A stretch of 64,000 nucleotides of DNA from Earliella scabrosa. Taxonomy: Eukaryota; Basidiomycota; Agaricomycetes; Polyporales; Polyporaceae. Every line of letters begins with the position of its first letter. Position 1 is the first letter of the stretch. A program made the position numbers and the translations under genes. Shown here piece after piece: positions 43,624 through 56,762 of this stretch. The notes below the pieces were generated by a model that worked only from the letters and a program-made list of their open reading frames with translations, ran no database searches and was not told where the DNA came from. The stretch covers positions 806,001 through 870,000 of the forward strand of contig JABYQQ010000016.1 of NCBI GenBank assembly GCA_022605405.1, written 5' to 3'.

Positions 43624-46600
43624 GGATGAGTGAGCGTCGAAGGAGAGACAGGATGAGATGAGCACAAGGGAAGGCGCACCAGAAAGACCGACATTTGCCG
43701 GCAGATGTACCAGGTTTGGAGAAGAGGCTAGCGCGAACCTAAATTTGCAACCGGAAGGCCGTGCGTGGAATGTCAGATGGATTATGGGGCACAGTCCCCA
43801 CTTGACCGCGCGCGCGGCGATAGACAGCAGCCCGTTCTGAGTTCCTCGATAGGAACTTGGTCTTTTCCGTTCCTGTGGAGTCCGTGTGCCGCGCTTGGTG
43901 GGAGATTGGTCGATAGAGCGCGATGGGTGGCTGTATGCGTCCAATGTCGCGCGTCCGGGCACGGGAATGCGGGCGGTGTCTCAGCGGGAAGCTGGGGAGC
44001 GGCGTGGGGTGTCGCGATGGTGGTAGAAGAGAGAGAGCAACGACGGAGGGAGGAGAGACAAGAGGGCGAGAGGGCGCCTCGGGCTTATTGTGTTGGGAGG
44101 ACATGAGGGTGCGGGCCATCTGCACGGCTCGTCCGGGCCTCCATTCCCCTTCCTGGCGCGCGCTTCTCCCATCGCGATCACTCCTTCCTCATGCGGTAAC
44201 CTGACCCTGACCCCGCAGCGCCCTCGTCTCCCTTGTCGCGCTCGCTCGTCCACGAATCGCTGCGCACGCCTGCGATACCCGGCGCGCTGAGCGCGCTCAG
44301 ACGTGCTCAGACGTACATTGGATCACCACGTTGAGTAGGATGTTATGTACAACTGAGCTCGCGCGGGCCCACCCGCCTCATCTGGGTGAAATTATCTGAT
44401 TTGAGGCAAGATTGATCCGAGATCTATAGCACTAAGGTCTTACACCACTGATATCATGTGCGACCCGACGCGCCTCTCCTCCCAACCCCGATCGTCGTCG
44501 TCGTCGTCGTCGTCCATCTCTTCTGATCCCAGCTCCTCAATAATGACAACCTCCAAGAGCTGTGACTCTCCTGCAGATCCCTCCTGAACTGCGTGCAGCG
44601 TGCGCACGCACAGTGCTCTGTATGAGAACGATCTCCTTCCTCGTGAGAGCCCCGTTTCTGCGCATCGCACAATCCCCGGCACCGAGCTTCATCATCCCAT
44701 CATTCACCCCCAGGTCCAACCGTCTAACAGCGGGTCTAATAACATGCCAAGTTACTCGCACGCGTCCATGTCGCGTCGTTGCGTAACCACCGCCTCCACG
44801 TATCTTCCCCTACGGACTCTCGTCCCCGACGCGTCACCCCGAGGACGGTCCCATACTCCCGACACATTTCCCGGGGCCGAGCTGTGAGTTCGTGGACGAG
44901 CGAGTGCGGGAGCAGAATGGACAGTGAGAGAGCCTTGCCTCGACTGCATTACTAGAATTCGCACCGGTGCGTCCACGCCCACGATATTCGGTATCGTCCA
45001 CACGTCTATCCTCCCCGCGCTCGCAATTGCGCCCCCCGTGTTGCGGACACTTTCATATCTTCCACTGGCTCCGAGCCGGTGATTTGCTCCGCTTCCCAAT
45101 GGTGGGAACGCAGTCCGATCTCTCTCGCTGGAGGGCTCGTTCAGCCCGTATCGCGCCCGTGTGCGAGGCAGGAAAATACACGAGGTGTTCCCCGTCTCCG
45201 CCGCTTCCCGAAACCCTCAAGTGCGGTGCTAGTCTACGTCGCACCCAGAGCGAACTGCTTCTGAGCTTGGGAGAAGGCTTACCCATATAGACCCATATGC
45301 GTGACCATGCGCTCGTCGCCCGGCGCAGTCATCCTTCGAAGTTCTTCGCCGGGAAGATCCCGGAGGATGAACTTTCCTTCGTTGGGGACTCTGACATCAT
45401 CGTTCCAGTGAATGCCTCTATGCTCACGTCTTTGGAACGAAGCTTGCAATTATACAAGCTCATAAATGCACCGTCGTCTCGTAAGCACATTTTGACGTCC
45501 AACATGCCCCGAGCACCCTGTGAATCAGGGGACTTTGAGACGTTGGAGACAGAAGGTGGACAAGCAATCCGATCCACATGGTCCAGAGTCGATCCTCCAC
45601 AAGTCCCGCCCGCCCATGCAGACATCTGGCCAGCATGTCAACAGTAAGTACTGCTCAGCAGCAGTACATTATGCATACATATCCCAGGCACACCTCACGC
45701 ACATCATCATATGCTCACCGTCCCCGTCGCGTCCATATGCCATATGGCGCCCCGCCGCCCGCGTCACCATGCAGATCCCCGTCAGCGTGTCGCCTTTTGC
45801 GGACGTTCGGGGAGAACAGCCAGTGCATCTGCACCACCGTGGTCACTTTACTCGCTTTGCAGTGCGCACGACTACGCCAAGCGTGCGGACGTCATGCTCA
45901 CCCGACGATTGGCCAGCCTCGGTACACATGCCTCAGCGCGAGCACCATGCGGGGTGGCGCGCTAGCATGGGAGCAACACCAAGTCGTTGCTCGCATATCG
46001 CACGCGCGAAGGGTGTCGTTCACGTCGAGTGTGGACCGACGCCCTATCTCAGGCTACTGCACCCATCCGAGCTCGAGTCAACGCATCGTCCGGAGAACAA
46101 GTCCCGGAGAAGCCCACAAGGGCCTCGAGGCTCGCGCTTCCGCCCCGCGCGCACTTGTTCGAAGCTCGTCTAGACGTCTGGCCGAGCTGTGGCCATGGGA
46201 TCGATGTACGGGCTGTATGTAACCGTGTGATGGTGGAGCGGGTGTGTATGGAGCTGCTGCCACTTGTGCACTTGTGGTATGCGGAACGGCTCGTACAGGA
46301 CTTATCCTGCGCTACGCATACCTGTAATACAGACGGAGCAGTAGATCGATGTAGAGACTCCTATGTGCGATTGGAACCTTGCGCGTACCGATGGCGATGC
46401 TGTCAGCCCATCAGCTCCGGAAGTACACGTCAACATACGGGTTCGGGATTGCGACGACGTGCGTTGCATACAGATTCGTGCTTCTTCCGTCCTCGAGGCT
46501 AGTCGGACGTGCTCCCTCCCGGGGCGTCCAGGAAGAGGTCGTGGAATGCCAACGTTTATAGATTGCAGCCCTTGCCAAAGGATTTCGTAAATGCTCAAAT

Positions 46601-47019
46601 GATGGTAGATCCGGGGTGGGATCAGCCGGGGCGAGCGCGATCCCGACCACTGGCGACGACCGCCCTGGACGTGATGCAGTGCCAGCGACCACGGCGGTCC
46701 TCTCGGTAAGCGGGTACGTGATTGCTGTATTGCATCCGTTTGATGTGCCCGACTATGATTCTGCATCCGGACGATTTCCGGGGTAGGGGTTAGTCGTTAG
46801 ATGTTGGTAAACCTGAGAGTTTAGTAGCGCGGGCACTGGGAACGTCATGTTGATACATTTGCCGTTGCCGTTCAAGTTGAGCAATTACGCTATAGGAACG
46901 CCTGGTGCTGCTAATAGTGCTACAACACGATTCGATATCAGCGAAACGGAAACCCTACAGAAACTCCGCACTACACACCTGCATCGCCCGCCGCCTCTTC
47001 CGCAGGCCTTTCCACTCAC
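43624..47019. other. 3.4-kb gap without a recognised gene
   Basis: Many chance frames occur on both strands, but none shows family likeness or closes across splice sites. It includes the promoter of the PX-PB1 gene (right of 43623) and the 3' UTR side of the reductase gene (left of 47020). A fast-evolving or non-coding transcript cannot be excluded. Confidence 0.4.
44491..44514. repeat. TCG trinucleotide microsatellite
   Basis: About seven to eight consecutive TCG units in gene-free DNA. It reads as poly-Ser or poly-Asp in chance frames. Confidence 0.85.
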
Positions 47020-48851
47020 TCACAACTCCTTCAGCTTCGACAGCGGGTCCAGAGCCATACGTCCAAACGTCGGCTGAACAAGGCAGATCGCATCCAATCA
47101 GCACACTTATCAAAACGCAAGTCGTGCCAGCCCACTCACCCAAGGAGAGGGCTTGTTGCCCAGGATCTCCTCGATCTTCTCAAGCACAGCGGGCGTAAGC
47201 TTCGGGATGACCTCGAGCGCCTTGAGGTTGTCGAGCACCTGCTCGGGCTTGGACGCGCCGAGGATGACGGAGGACGTGTTCGGGTTCCGCGCGATCCACG
47301 CGAGCGCGAGATGCGAGACCTTGCAGCTGAGCTCTGTGCGTGAAGCGCCAGTCAGGAATCGTTGACGGGCATGTCACATGGTAGAAAGTGGGAGCAGCGC
47401 GAGACGGAATGACATGGTCGTGGATGGGAAACGAAACGCGACGAACCTTTCTCGGCAAAGGCGGTGAGCTTGCGGATCGTCTCGATCTGCTTCTGGCCCT
47501 CGGGCGACCGGAGGAACTCGATCTTGCGTTTGAACATGTCTTCTTGCTGGACCGCGAGACGGGAGTCGTCCGGAACGCCCTCGTTGTACTGATGACAGGT
47601 AGATTGTAATCGTCAGCTAGGATGAGTTGCGTGATGCGAACACGGCAGTACCTTGCCAGTGAGGATGCCTCCGGCAAGGGCAGAGAAGACCGTCGTACCG
47701 AGGTTGTAATTGCGGTATAGCGGGCTGAAGGGATTGAATGAGTATGGATAGTGGGACAGAATAGATGTTTGGACACGTACGCGTATTCGCGTTCTGGACG
47801 CTCGCGACTGAGCATGCTGCAGCAATTGTCATGACACGGCATAACGCAGAACAGCAAAGTGCAGCTTACTGGTGCTCGCACTGCTCTGCGATCGGTGCAA
47901 TGAGTCCGAGCTTTGAGGCAACATCTACACACTGCATGAGTAAGCCGGACTGCCGCACATGAGCTGGGACATACGGTGCGCAGCTTCAATTTCTTGCGCG
48001 GACCACTCAGAGGTCGCCCAGTAGAGCGCCTGTCGTGTGTGAGCCCCTCGTCGTAGATAGAGACGTCGCGGTAGCTCACCCAGCCCTTTTCGATGACAAA
48101 GTTGAACGCGCGCACGACCTCTTCCATGGGAACTGTGATGGTACGCATATATCAGCTTCTCGTGGTGCTACGCTTGCAAAGATTGCTCACCGGTGTGGTC
48201 GGAACGGTGTGCAAAGATGACATCGACGTACTCCAGCCCCAGTCGCTGGAGCGACTCGCGCGTGCCTTCAACGACGCTGCATATAGTCAGCGAAATAACA
48301 CGGGTCGCTACCTTTGCGAAGAACTCACTGCTTCCGAGAGAGCCCCATGTCATTTGGCCCGCTACGAGTTCCCCAGAATAGCTTTGTCGTCACGATTATG
48401 TCCGACCTGCGGAAGTTGAGCTCCTTGATGACCCGTCCTCTTTGTGTTCATGGGTTAGAAGGGAGAATCCATCGGCGATGCACATGATCACATACATCTC
48501 AATCTCGGACTGACCACCGGCATAAGACTCTGCGCAGTCAAACATGTTGATCCCGTTGTCCCATGCCGTCTTGATGATTTGCTACATGATCGATGCACCA
48601 ATCGTCAATCGAGCACGATGTCTGATGCGGGTGAACACGCACCTTTACTGGATCGCCCTTCACAGATCCGCCGAGGGTCAACCCTATCGCGCGCAGATGA
48701 ATAAATCTCTGAGTTCTCAACCTCCGCAAAGTCCGTGATCTTAGTACTTACATCCACCGAGCGAGAAGAGTGGGACACGCAGTCCGCTGTTCCCCAACAG
48801 CCTGAACGGCATGCCCTTGGTGTCATACTCCGGGTGCTGGTCTTGAGCCAT
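47020..48851 (-). CDS. aldo-keto reductase, voltage-gated K+ channel beta-subunit type (361 aa)
   Basis: Thirteen small exons on the minus strand (48851-48752, 48683-48643, 48581-48496, 48439-48329, 48276-48191, 48132-48080, 48029-47975, 47924-47870, 47816-47781, 47724-47652, 47588-47447, 47333-47140, 47073-47020) close to 361 residues. It aligns throughout with fungal Kv-beta-like AKRs: FRLLGNSGLRVPLFSLGGWLTLGG near the start, NMFDCAESYAGGQSE, TTKLFWG, GTTVFSALAGGILTGKYNEG and VILGASKPEQV near the end. The catalytic tetrad is complete: D62, Y67, K95, H136. The enzyme should be a cytosolic NADPH-dependent reductase acting on aldehydes or ketones; a channel partner is not established in fungi. 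The ATG chosen gives the usual short N-terminus. No break seen. Confidence 0.92.
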
Positions 48852-50337
48852 CTTGGTTGCACTGTCTTCGCCTTCGAGTACGATGGGGGATAGAAAGCGT
48901 GGGATCTGGATCCGCGGTGGCCTGGAGGCGACATTTATAGCGCATGCGCACACTCGCGCCGTTGGGCCGGGGAATCGTCGGGGACGATGGGGAGGCGTCG
49001 TGAGATGGCGCCGGCGGCCTGTTCATCGATGAGCGCGCTACTCCGCCGCAATGACGGGGTGGTGTATATCCGTCGTGAGTCACAGCGAGCTCACCTCAGG
49101 GCCTTGGTATCATCTGATACCGTCCCGGGCCTTGCGCTCCGAGTCTCTCAGGAATGCTGCAAGGTTGGCCGGACTTCCGGCGTTCCGTCGTACGTGAAGC
49201 ATTCCGTCCGCTTACAAAGGCGACGAGCTCTTGCGGAGCTGGGACAGGTTGGGAATCTGGTAGCAAGGTGGTGAGCTGGTGGTGGGTGCAGGGTGAGTAG
49301 CAAGAGCGTTTCCTTCGTTGCCCCGACTTCCCCACCGGCGTCTGTCCGCATCGTCAGGGTCGCCCCCGCAATACGTAATCCGCCCCGATCGAGACGCGTT
49401 GTTTGTCTATGTTGATACCATGGAGGTTTAGCACCGGCAAACTACTTGCAAGCCATCTGTTGCTTCGACACTGATGTTCTCTGGTCTATCTCTTTCTGTC
49501 TCGAACTTGTTGCTTGTACAGACACTTGTGCTCGAAGATGGGAAACCGTGGACAGCTCTAGCCTCCGGCGTGCGCCTTTTGAGACTAGTCTACCGGCCTT
49601 CACGTTATCGTGGCAACTATGGGTACGACCTTGTCATGTCTAGCGGTGACGACGTCTACTATCACGGCTACAATCTTGGGTTTTTTGAAATCCGTGGCAG
49701 ACTATGTTGGTGCATAGGGGCTCGCAGTTGAAACGTCCAGCTGGCACATGTCGATAACGAATGCTTACAACTCCAATTATCCAAGGCGGAGGCGGGTGTG
49801 CTCATGGAGTGCTTATATCAAACGACATTTAGTCTAGAGCAGGGTCTTGACGGCACGCCTGTTCACCGTCGGTGTTTGTAGGGGCGTGCGGTGTAGTGAG
49901 GTAAGAAGTCTGTTCAAGCCGGTGATGCCGCGTTTCTTCACATACTCATGCGTCCGGTCGGTAGCGGCCTTTCTGTATCTGCATTACTCTGAAGTCGAGC
50001 ATATATCATAGTCGAGCAGGGCGCGTACCCCACATGACATCCGCATGAGAGGAAACGAGCGAAGGTCCGGCCATGCGTGCGAGTTCACAAGTCTTGCGCG
50101 TTGCTTACACTGATAGGCGGCCTTGCAAACGAATGTATTGAGGGTTGAACACGCGCATCGTCGTTCACGTCTCTGACATGTACCAGGCCTCAGCCGTCCA
50201 AGTATCCGATTCGCCATTAGGACGCGTCGCCGACGCGTGCCACAGGCGCGTTGTTTATCCTTGTTTATGGGGTCTTATCAGGCTCGCTGAAGGCCCCTGA
50301 GTTCCGAGTGCCCTCTTTCACCACTACCACCACCACC
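48852..50337. other. 1.5-kb gap without a recognised gene
   Basis: Promoter side of both the reductase (minus) and the small gene at 50338 (plus). A chance frame at 49474-49731 has no family likeness and no supporting splice signals. Confidence 0.4.
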
Positions 50338-50701
50338 ATGCCTACGAACTCTTACACCGGAGAGCACTACGACGTCACTTCCCGCGGCGTCAACGACCAG
50401 GTGCGCAGGTTCTTCTCTACACTCCAAGGTCGTCATCCTAAGTCAGATGCGCACCTGCAGGGCAACTCGTATGATCACCGTGTCAGTGAGAGCGGGGGAC
50501 ACAGCTACCACTACAGCAACAAGTACGCATCTCTCTGATCCTCGGTATGCAACCTCGTCTGAGACTACATCCTTTTACAGCGACGGTAGCTACTACTACT
50601 CCAACAGCAACGGCTCGACCTACTACAACAGCGGCGATGGTTACAGCCGTTACACCTCGCCTTCCGGCCACACCTCCCACACGTACGGCAACAGCAAGTA
50701 G
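50338..50701 (+). CDS. 81-residue Tyr/Ser/Gly/Asn-rich small protein
   Basis: Three exons (50338-50400, 50461-50522, 50581-50701) close to 81 residues with clean GT-AG introns. The start follows a pyrimidine-rich CACTACCACCACC leader typical of expressed fungal genes. The protein is dominated by Tyr, Ser, Gly, Asn, His and Thr (HSYHYSNN, GSYYYSNSNGSTYYNSGDGY, SGHTSHTYGNSK) with no signal peptide, Cys or hydrophobic core. Similar short aromatic low-complexity proteins are found in Agaricomycetes, and some are strongly expressed. Function unknown; a self-associating or phase-separating peptide is speculation. It is too short and too biased for homology-based naming. Confidence 0.7.
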
Positions 50702-53700
50702 TAGGCGTGACCGCATGTTGCTCCGAGCCGGTGGCGAGCTTCGGCGAGGACCTTTGATGCATTCCACATCCTAACCCACACAACTACGCTACGTTTCGTT
50801 TGTATGCATATAACCATGCCTGTTCTCGTCAACCCCGTGTTGGGGACGGCGCTTTGAAGTGAAGACATCCACGGTCAGCCACGGTCGTGTTCTCGGTTGA
50901 AGCTGCTAGCCGACGTCGCGACGCGTCATGGCGCCGAAGCCTTCGAGGCGAGCCGACGCCTACCCCGCAACGCGGATCGCCCGACGCCCGATGTTCGATA
51001 AATGAGTCTTCCCCACAGCGCTTGAGCAGTTCAGGATGCACCGTGCACCGTGCAACTAGCCTCAGAGTCTCTGCAGTGTATTTGTACATCCTGCACCCGT
51101 CCGCCACTTAGCACGAGCGAGCGACGTTCACTCAGAATTTCCGGACTAGTAGTGTGTCCTCGGACCTCCCTGGCGCGCCCAGCGGAGCTGCCCAAATCGG
51201 GTGCAATACCCGATGCTAGAACGACTTCGCTGCGCGCGCTCACGGCGGCGAGCATGCTTCTATACTACGGCCACGTCGTAGCTCGTTTCCGTGGGACCAA
51301 CCCTCCTCGCAGAACCTCGAAAGGCCGCTCACTCGACGCTCACCGCCCATTCCACTCGAAGGCCCGTAGTATGCGCCGACCCTGCAGAAGCCCGCGACTG
51401 GACCCGCCCTTCCCCGGGTCCGTGCTCTGGTCGCTTTCTGGACGTTTCCCCGCGGACATGCGGATGGTCTACGGCCGCTCAGGCCGCCCAGCCAGCGGGT
51501 GGATCGACAGGAATGGATGCTGCCAGGAGGCTAATCCGCGCCAGTGAGCTTCCCTTCGCTATCCCTCCGACAAGTTCAACCATCATGCATGCATGCAATC
51601 GATATCGTTCCGAGGCTCGAGAGTCGAGCCCTGCGCCCTAAGACCTGGAGGAACCACCCGTCAAGTTGTGTCGCGCCGCCTGGACACCACGCGCTCGAGC
51701 GCACGACATCGACTCTCGTCGCTCGAGCGCCGAGCCCGCGGTCGCCCAACTGCGTGACAGTCTCGGGCGCGTGCGATGGGGTCTCCAAGTACGTACTCCC
51801 AACACCACTAGTGCTGGGCCGTCGTCGCCGGTTACGTCGCACGCCGCGTGTCGGCACGGTGCATCGAAGCACGCATCCGATTCCCTGTCCGTCCGTGCGC
51901 ACGTCGCGGCTCGTGCTCGAGCCTGAGGACGGTTCAACGAACTCGGAAGGGCATCATGTGCTCCTGGTCAGACTTCAAGCCTTCGAAGTACCCCGCGAGC
52001 AGGATGGGTGGTCAGTCTCAGCACCGCTCGTAGCGGCGATATGGAGACAAATGAAGGTGAGTGTCAGGGTGGATCGTCGCGAAGCTTTCCCAGCCTACAG
52101 GTTGAGCATCACCCGAGCCTGCGTCCCGTCCCCGTTACGCTGATGCTGACATACTGGCGATGGCAGATCCTCTCCGGACGACGGGACCCATGGCCCGTAC
52201 GCGTGTGTGCTCGTCTGTGGGGCCTCAGGTCCTGCGCATGCCCTGCCCTGCCGCGCGAATGTACTCGAAGATGTAGCAATGGGGCTGCGCGTACGTACGT
52301 ACTGCGTACGCACAGAGTCGACGACCGACACGCCCTGGAGCCTAGGTTGACAGATGGCCGAAGCTTGGAGGCGCAAATTTTTCCGAGCCTGCCGAATACT
52401 TGGGCCACACTTCGATGTGTACCGTGCCTATGATCGACATTCCAGGAAGTCGCCATCTCTGCTACGCGGGCCCGAGGAGACCGATTGACTGGTGCGGTGA
52501 CGGCGGTGCGATGACGCCGCCAACGGACGTGCTTGGGAGCTGCGGTTTGTCCGAGGTCCGAGATCCGGTCCCGGCGGGGATGCCAGAGGAAAACGTTGGA
52601 GGCAGCCCATCTCCCACTCTTCGCTCCGCTCCGGAGAGGGCTTGCGTTAGATCGGCACATCAGACACGTCCTGTGTTTGCTGGGAGCAGTTAAAACATCA
52701 GTGGACGAGCAGGGCGATAGACGTACCGGTGAGTACTCAAGTCCCAGCGTTGCGTGTTCCCGCTCCTGGACCTTCCCGGTCCCGTCTCTTCTTCCCCCGG
52801 CTGTGAACGCGTGCACTGACACAGATGGCTCATGGCTCGGAATCCAGGTGCGCGACGGCAACGATCAAATACCCGCTCGGAAGAAGACACGGTCCACCCA
52901 CCCACACCGAGGTGCGCCCTCCGAGTGGTCGCAGGCTCCCCGCTCCAAGGAGCATCCCTGGCATCGTTGGCACAGGGACTGATGCACCCGACTCCCCTCC
53001 CGGGGATGACTATCCCGATTCCCCATATATGTCGCGGAATACGCATCGATCCGAGTCGCTGTGCCCGTTGGGATTTGCCCTGCCCTAGCTCCAGCTCGAA
53101 CGCTTGGGCACCATACGCTCGCGCGGGCGCAAAGTAGGACCGACCGGTGCTAGTCTCCATCCCTCCGCCTTCGAGTTGCCATATGTGAGGGCAGTGACTC
53201 AGCGATCACAGCGGAGGCTCCGGCGGGGCCGCGCTCGCAGGGTCTGTGGAACGAACAGAAACATGAGAAGACTCCGCAGACGAAGACGAAGCTTTGCGTC
53301 GCGCGAAGATGTAATCATGAAGGATATCATGAAAAGCAAGACGGCAAGATCCAGCGGCGGCGCGGATCCTCCCAGGCTGGCCAGCTGGGGGCGATTGTTC
53401 GACAAAATGAGCTGGTGAGTGCGATCACTGGATCATGCATGATGATGTTGTGCACTATACTTACGCAGAGATGTCGTCTTCTTGGCAGATCTCCCGAGCC
53501 CGTGTGTGTGCGTGCGCTGCATCGTCAGGACGCGGAACGTCCGTCCAACAGTCTCGCCGCTCGACCCGCTCGAACTTCGAAGCACGTAAGCTCTGAAACC
53601 GTGATAGTTGCAGCATCCCGCTCCCGCTCCCGCGCCCCATCTTCCTCCTTCAGGCCGGGCACAGTCGGACTCGGACCTGCTCGGAGTTGGACTCGGATTC

Positions 53701-56700
53701 GGACAGAGGAATCGGGATGCTCATCATGGCAGCTCTGACCCGGCGGGTCACCCACGTCCCCACGCGCCCACGCCCGTTCGGCAACGGCCAGATGGCAGAG
53801 CGGCGACAGCCCCAGCCTCCAGGGCATCGGATCGCCTGTCGAACTAACTCAAAGTCACCCACTGTCGGGCTGCAGCCGCGCACCGCACCGTGCACGAGTC
53901 CGCAATATCAGCACCCACTTCCCGTCTTGGCAGGACTCGCCCACACCGTGACCCAACCGTCCCTCAGTCCTGCCAGCGCGCATGGTGCGGATGACGCGTG
54001 GTCAGCGTGTCTGACGCGCGCACCTTCGAGCTTAGGCATTCGCCGGTCGGGTGTTGCGCGCGTGCAGTAGGGCAGGTGCTGGAAGCTATGGTTCTGGACT
54101 CGGTGTCTGAAGTGGTGAATGGAGGGAGAAGGGAGAAGGCGGCGAGGGCCGGCGCGCTGGTCCCGCGGAGAGCCAAATGCCAGAGAGCGTATCGTATCTG
54201 GGCTCTGGGGGGCAGGGTGATCACGGACGGGGTGAGTGTGAGATCCCGCGCTGCCATCTGGATTCTGGATTCTGGGCTGGATGCTGTTGCGCTGAACTGA
54301 GATTCGATTTCTATCTCTATTCGCAGGTGACGGTGTGCGTCTGTTGAATACACGCATGCATTCATCTGTCCAATTCACTGGCACCGTAATTTGTAGGAGG
54401 GTGCCGTGCCACCGTGCACCGTGCAACCACGTCCCGCACGAATGTCGGAGCTTTGCCCCAAGATTAATGCGGGAGAGGCCGCGACTGCCAGTGCGAGCGC
54501 AGATGAACGCGCTGCGGGTGGTCGGGGTCGTCATCCCGCGGACAGACGGCTCCAGATGGGGCAGGGCGCGGACAGCTCATCATGAGATGAGTCGAAGGCT
54601 GTGCTCGCGCGCAAGCGGACGCCGTACGAAGCAAGTGCATCCCGGCCCCACGGCCGTCGCGCATGACTCGGCGTGCGCCCGCGCTCATCGTAGCTCGGAG
54701 GAGTGAGATGCGAGGAGATGCTGCGTCGAGCATTGAGTTGCGCGTTGACAGATCGGGTGCGGGGCGATCAGCGTGCTCCCGTTGCGTTGTTTGTTGGCAT
54801 CGAGCTTGAGCGTGCTGGCCAGCATGTATAAGCTCGAGCCCGCGCTGTCTCCGTTGTTGGGGCTTCGAGTCTTCGAGAGAGCTCGGGGAGTGTCTTCTGG
54901 TGCCCGAGCGACGGGCTTCGAGTGGCTGGGCGCGCACGTCGGCCGTCGGACAGGGCGAAACGAGGCTACGTGCCGTCGGCGGGGACATGGGAGAGTTGGC
55001 GGACGAGCACTCAGCAGGGCCTGGGAGGAGGCGCGGAGCCAGGCACGAGCCTGCCGTGGCCGGCGGTCGGTAGCTAGAGCTGAGTTGGAAAGCGCTGTGC
55101 CACTTGTGGGCGAGAGGTCGTTCCCGGAGATTGGGCTGGCGTCATCAGACCGCGAAGCTCCCAGCGAGCGCCCCGCACGTGTCCGCCTTCTCTTATCGGG
55201 CGTGGACAAGGCAATCTGCACGCGCCCCCCGATCTGCCACTGCCCACAGTGCTGCTGTTGCTCCCTCAGCCTGGGATCCGAACAGCAACCTGCAGCGTTC
55301 GGCCATCCGGGACGTGGCGTGTCTGCTGCCTGCACCTGCATCTGGCCTGTCTGAAAGCCGGGGCTCACGCTGGCCAGGCGTGTCATGGCGAGGCCGTGTG
55401 CCGGAGTCCGGGCGTGCTGGCGGCAACTTGCGGCATCATGTGCTCTTCCGCGAGGGGCCTTGTTGTCACACTCAGGGATCGGGTACGAGAGATGTGCGGC
55501 CGCACCATATAAGTAGGGGCAATATCATTCCCTGCCGTTTGGGGTTTAGGCTGCTCTCCCTAGTCGCCCGACGTTGGCTCGTCGTGACACACACGCGGCC
55601 GACGGACGACCGCTCCTGCGCCTCCACCCTTTCCACACTCGCGCTGTCGGCGTCGAGGACGCGCTCGGTGGCTAACGGGGGACAGCACTGGACTGGGGCG
55701 GGGGAGGGCGGAGGGCGTGGAAGTTGTGTGAGCGTGGGGGAGCTATGACGCAAGCGCGCATCGCGTCGAGGGGGAGACGTGGCCGTGTTCTCGATTTGTG
55801 TAGGTAAGATCCGAAGAAGAGGCTGATCTGCCGTATCCAGATCGATTATTCTTGGGCAACTGGTCCCATCCTGCATCAGGCACCGGCGCCCACCTGCCAT
55901 ACAAATCCCCCTCCACGATCACCTGGCCCACCCGCAGCCGCCCCTGGGGCTGTGTGGGCTCGATCCCCACTGCGCTGGGCGACGCGCGTCCTGGGCCCCG
56001 CCGTGCCCGTCCTGACGCGTCGGCGGCGGGCAGGGAGAGACGGGGCGGGGCGGGGGCGAGGGCGGCGGGGGCAGAACGGCGGCTGGGATGACGGATGATG
56101 GGACAAGAGCGGCGCCGAGAGCGAATCGCCGTTCCGCCGCGATGGGGAATTTACGTACTGGGAGAGTCTGCAGTGGATCTAGTATCGGGCAGCAGAGATT
56201 CCCGGCTCTCCCGGTTCTCGAGATTGCTGATGCGGATCTCACTCGCCCCCTCTCCAATCTCGACCGACGCCCTCGACGCCCCCGCCCCCCGCCCCCCTCC
56301 CGCCCCCGTTCCCAGCGAACGACGGGCGCACACAGCGAGCTCGACGGGGCGCGGCCCACGGACGCTGTGCGAGCAAGCCCCGCCGCCCGGCGTTTATCTG
56401 TGAAATTCCATGCGTTATTCCGCCCGCGTCAGATTCAGACTCCGCTCAGATTGGTTTCGTGATCTAGTTAGCCGGCCGCTCCTCCTCCTTGTTTCCATCC
56501 TCCTTCTTCCCCCTCTTCGACACCTCCCATCCGTCTCTCTCCCCCTCCGTCCTCTCTTCCGGTCTCTGCCTTCGCATCTGGCCGCCGCGGGTGCTCCTCC
56601 ATCATACCACTGCCCCGAGCCCGCTCTCTTCCCCCGCCTTGATTGTTTCACGCCCGCCAGCCCGTTTTAGCTTTCGCCGATTCGCTACCAGATCCGGGTT

Positions 56701-56762
56701 AATCGGGAGATACAGGGCATATACACCAACATCCTCTCCTCACTCTCGCCTCTTCCTCCGTC
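50702..56762. other. 6-kb GC-rich gap with intron-like segments but no clear coding gene
   Basis: No frame shows family likeness on either strand. On the plus strand at least three segments look like genuine introns: 52057-52166, 53415-53468 and 54232-54326. All start GTGAGTG and end CAG, the last with a CTGAAC-like branch site and a pyrimidine tract. An 18-base word, CACCGTGCACCGTGCAAC, occurs at 51039 and 54410. This could be a spliced non-coding RNA or long leader of the GATA gene, or an unrecognised fast-evolving gene. Confidence 0.4.

Noticed and set aside
44440..46766. Possible genes in the 44-47 kb gap, including an acidic frame over the TCG repeat
   Set aside because: No family likeness, no consistent splice phases and frames on all six readings of similar length.
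53104..55748. Frames of 100-230 codons upstream of the GATA gene
   Set aside because: GC-rich chance frames overlapping on both strands, without domains; kept only as part of the non-coding transcript hypothesis.
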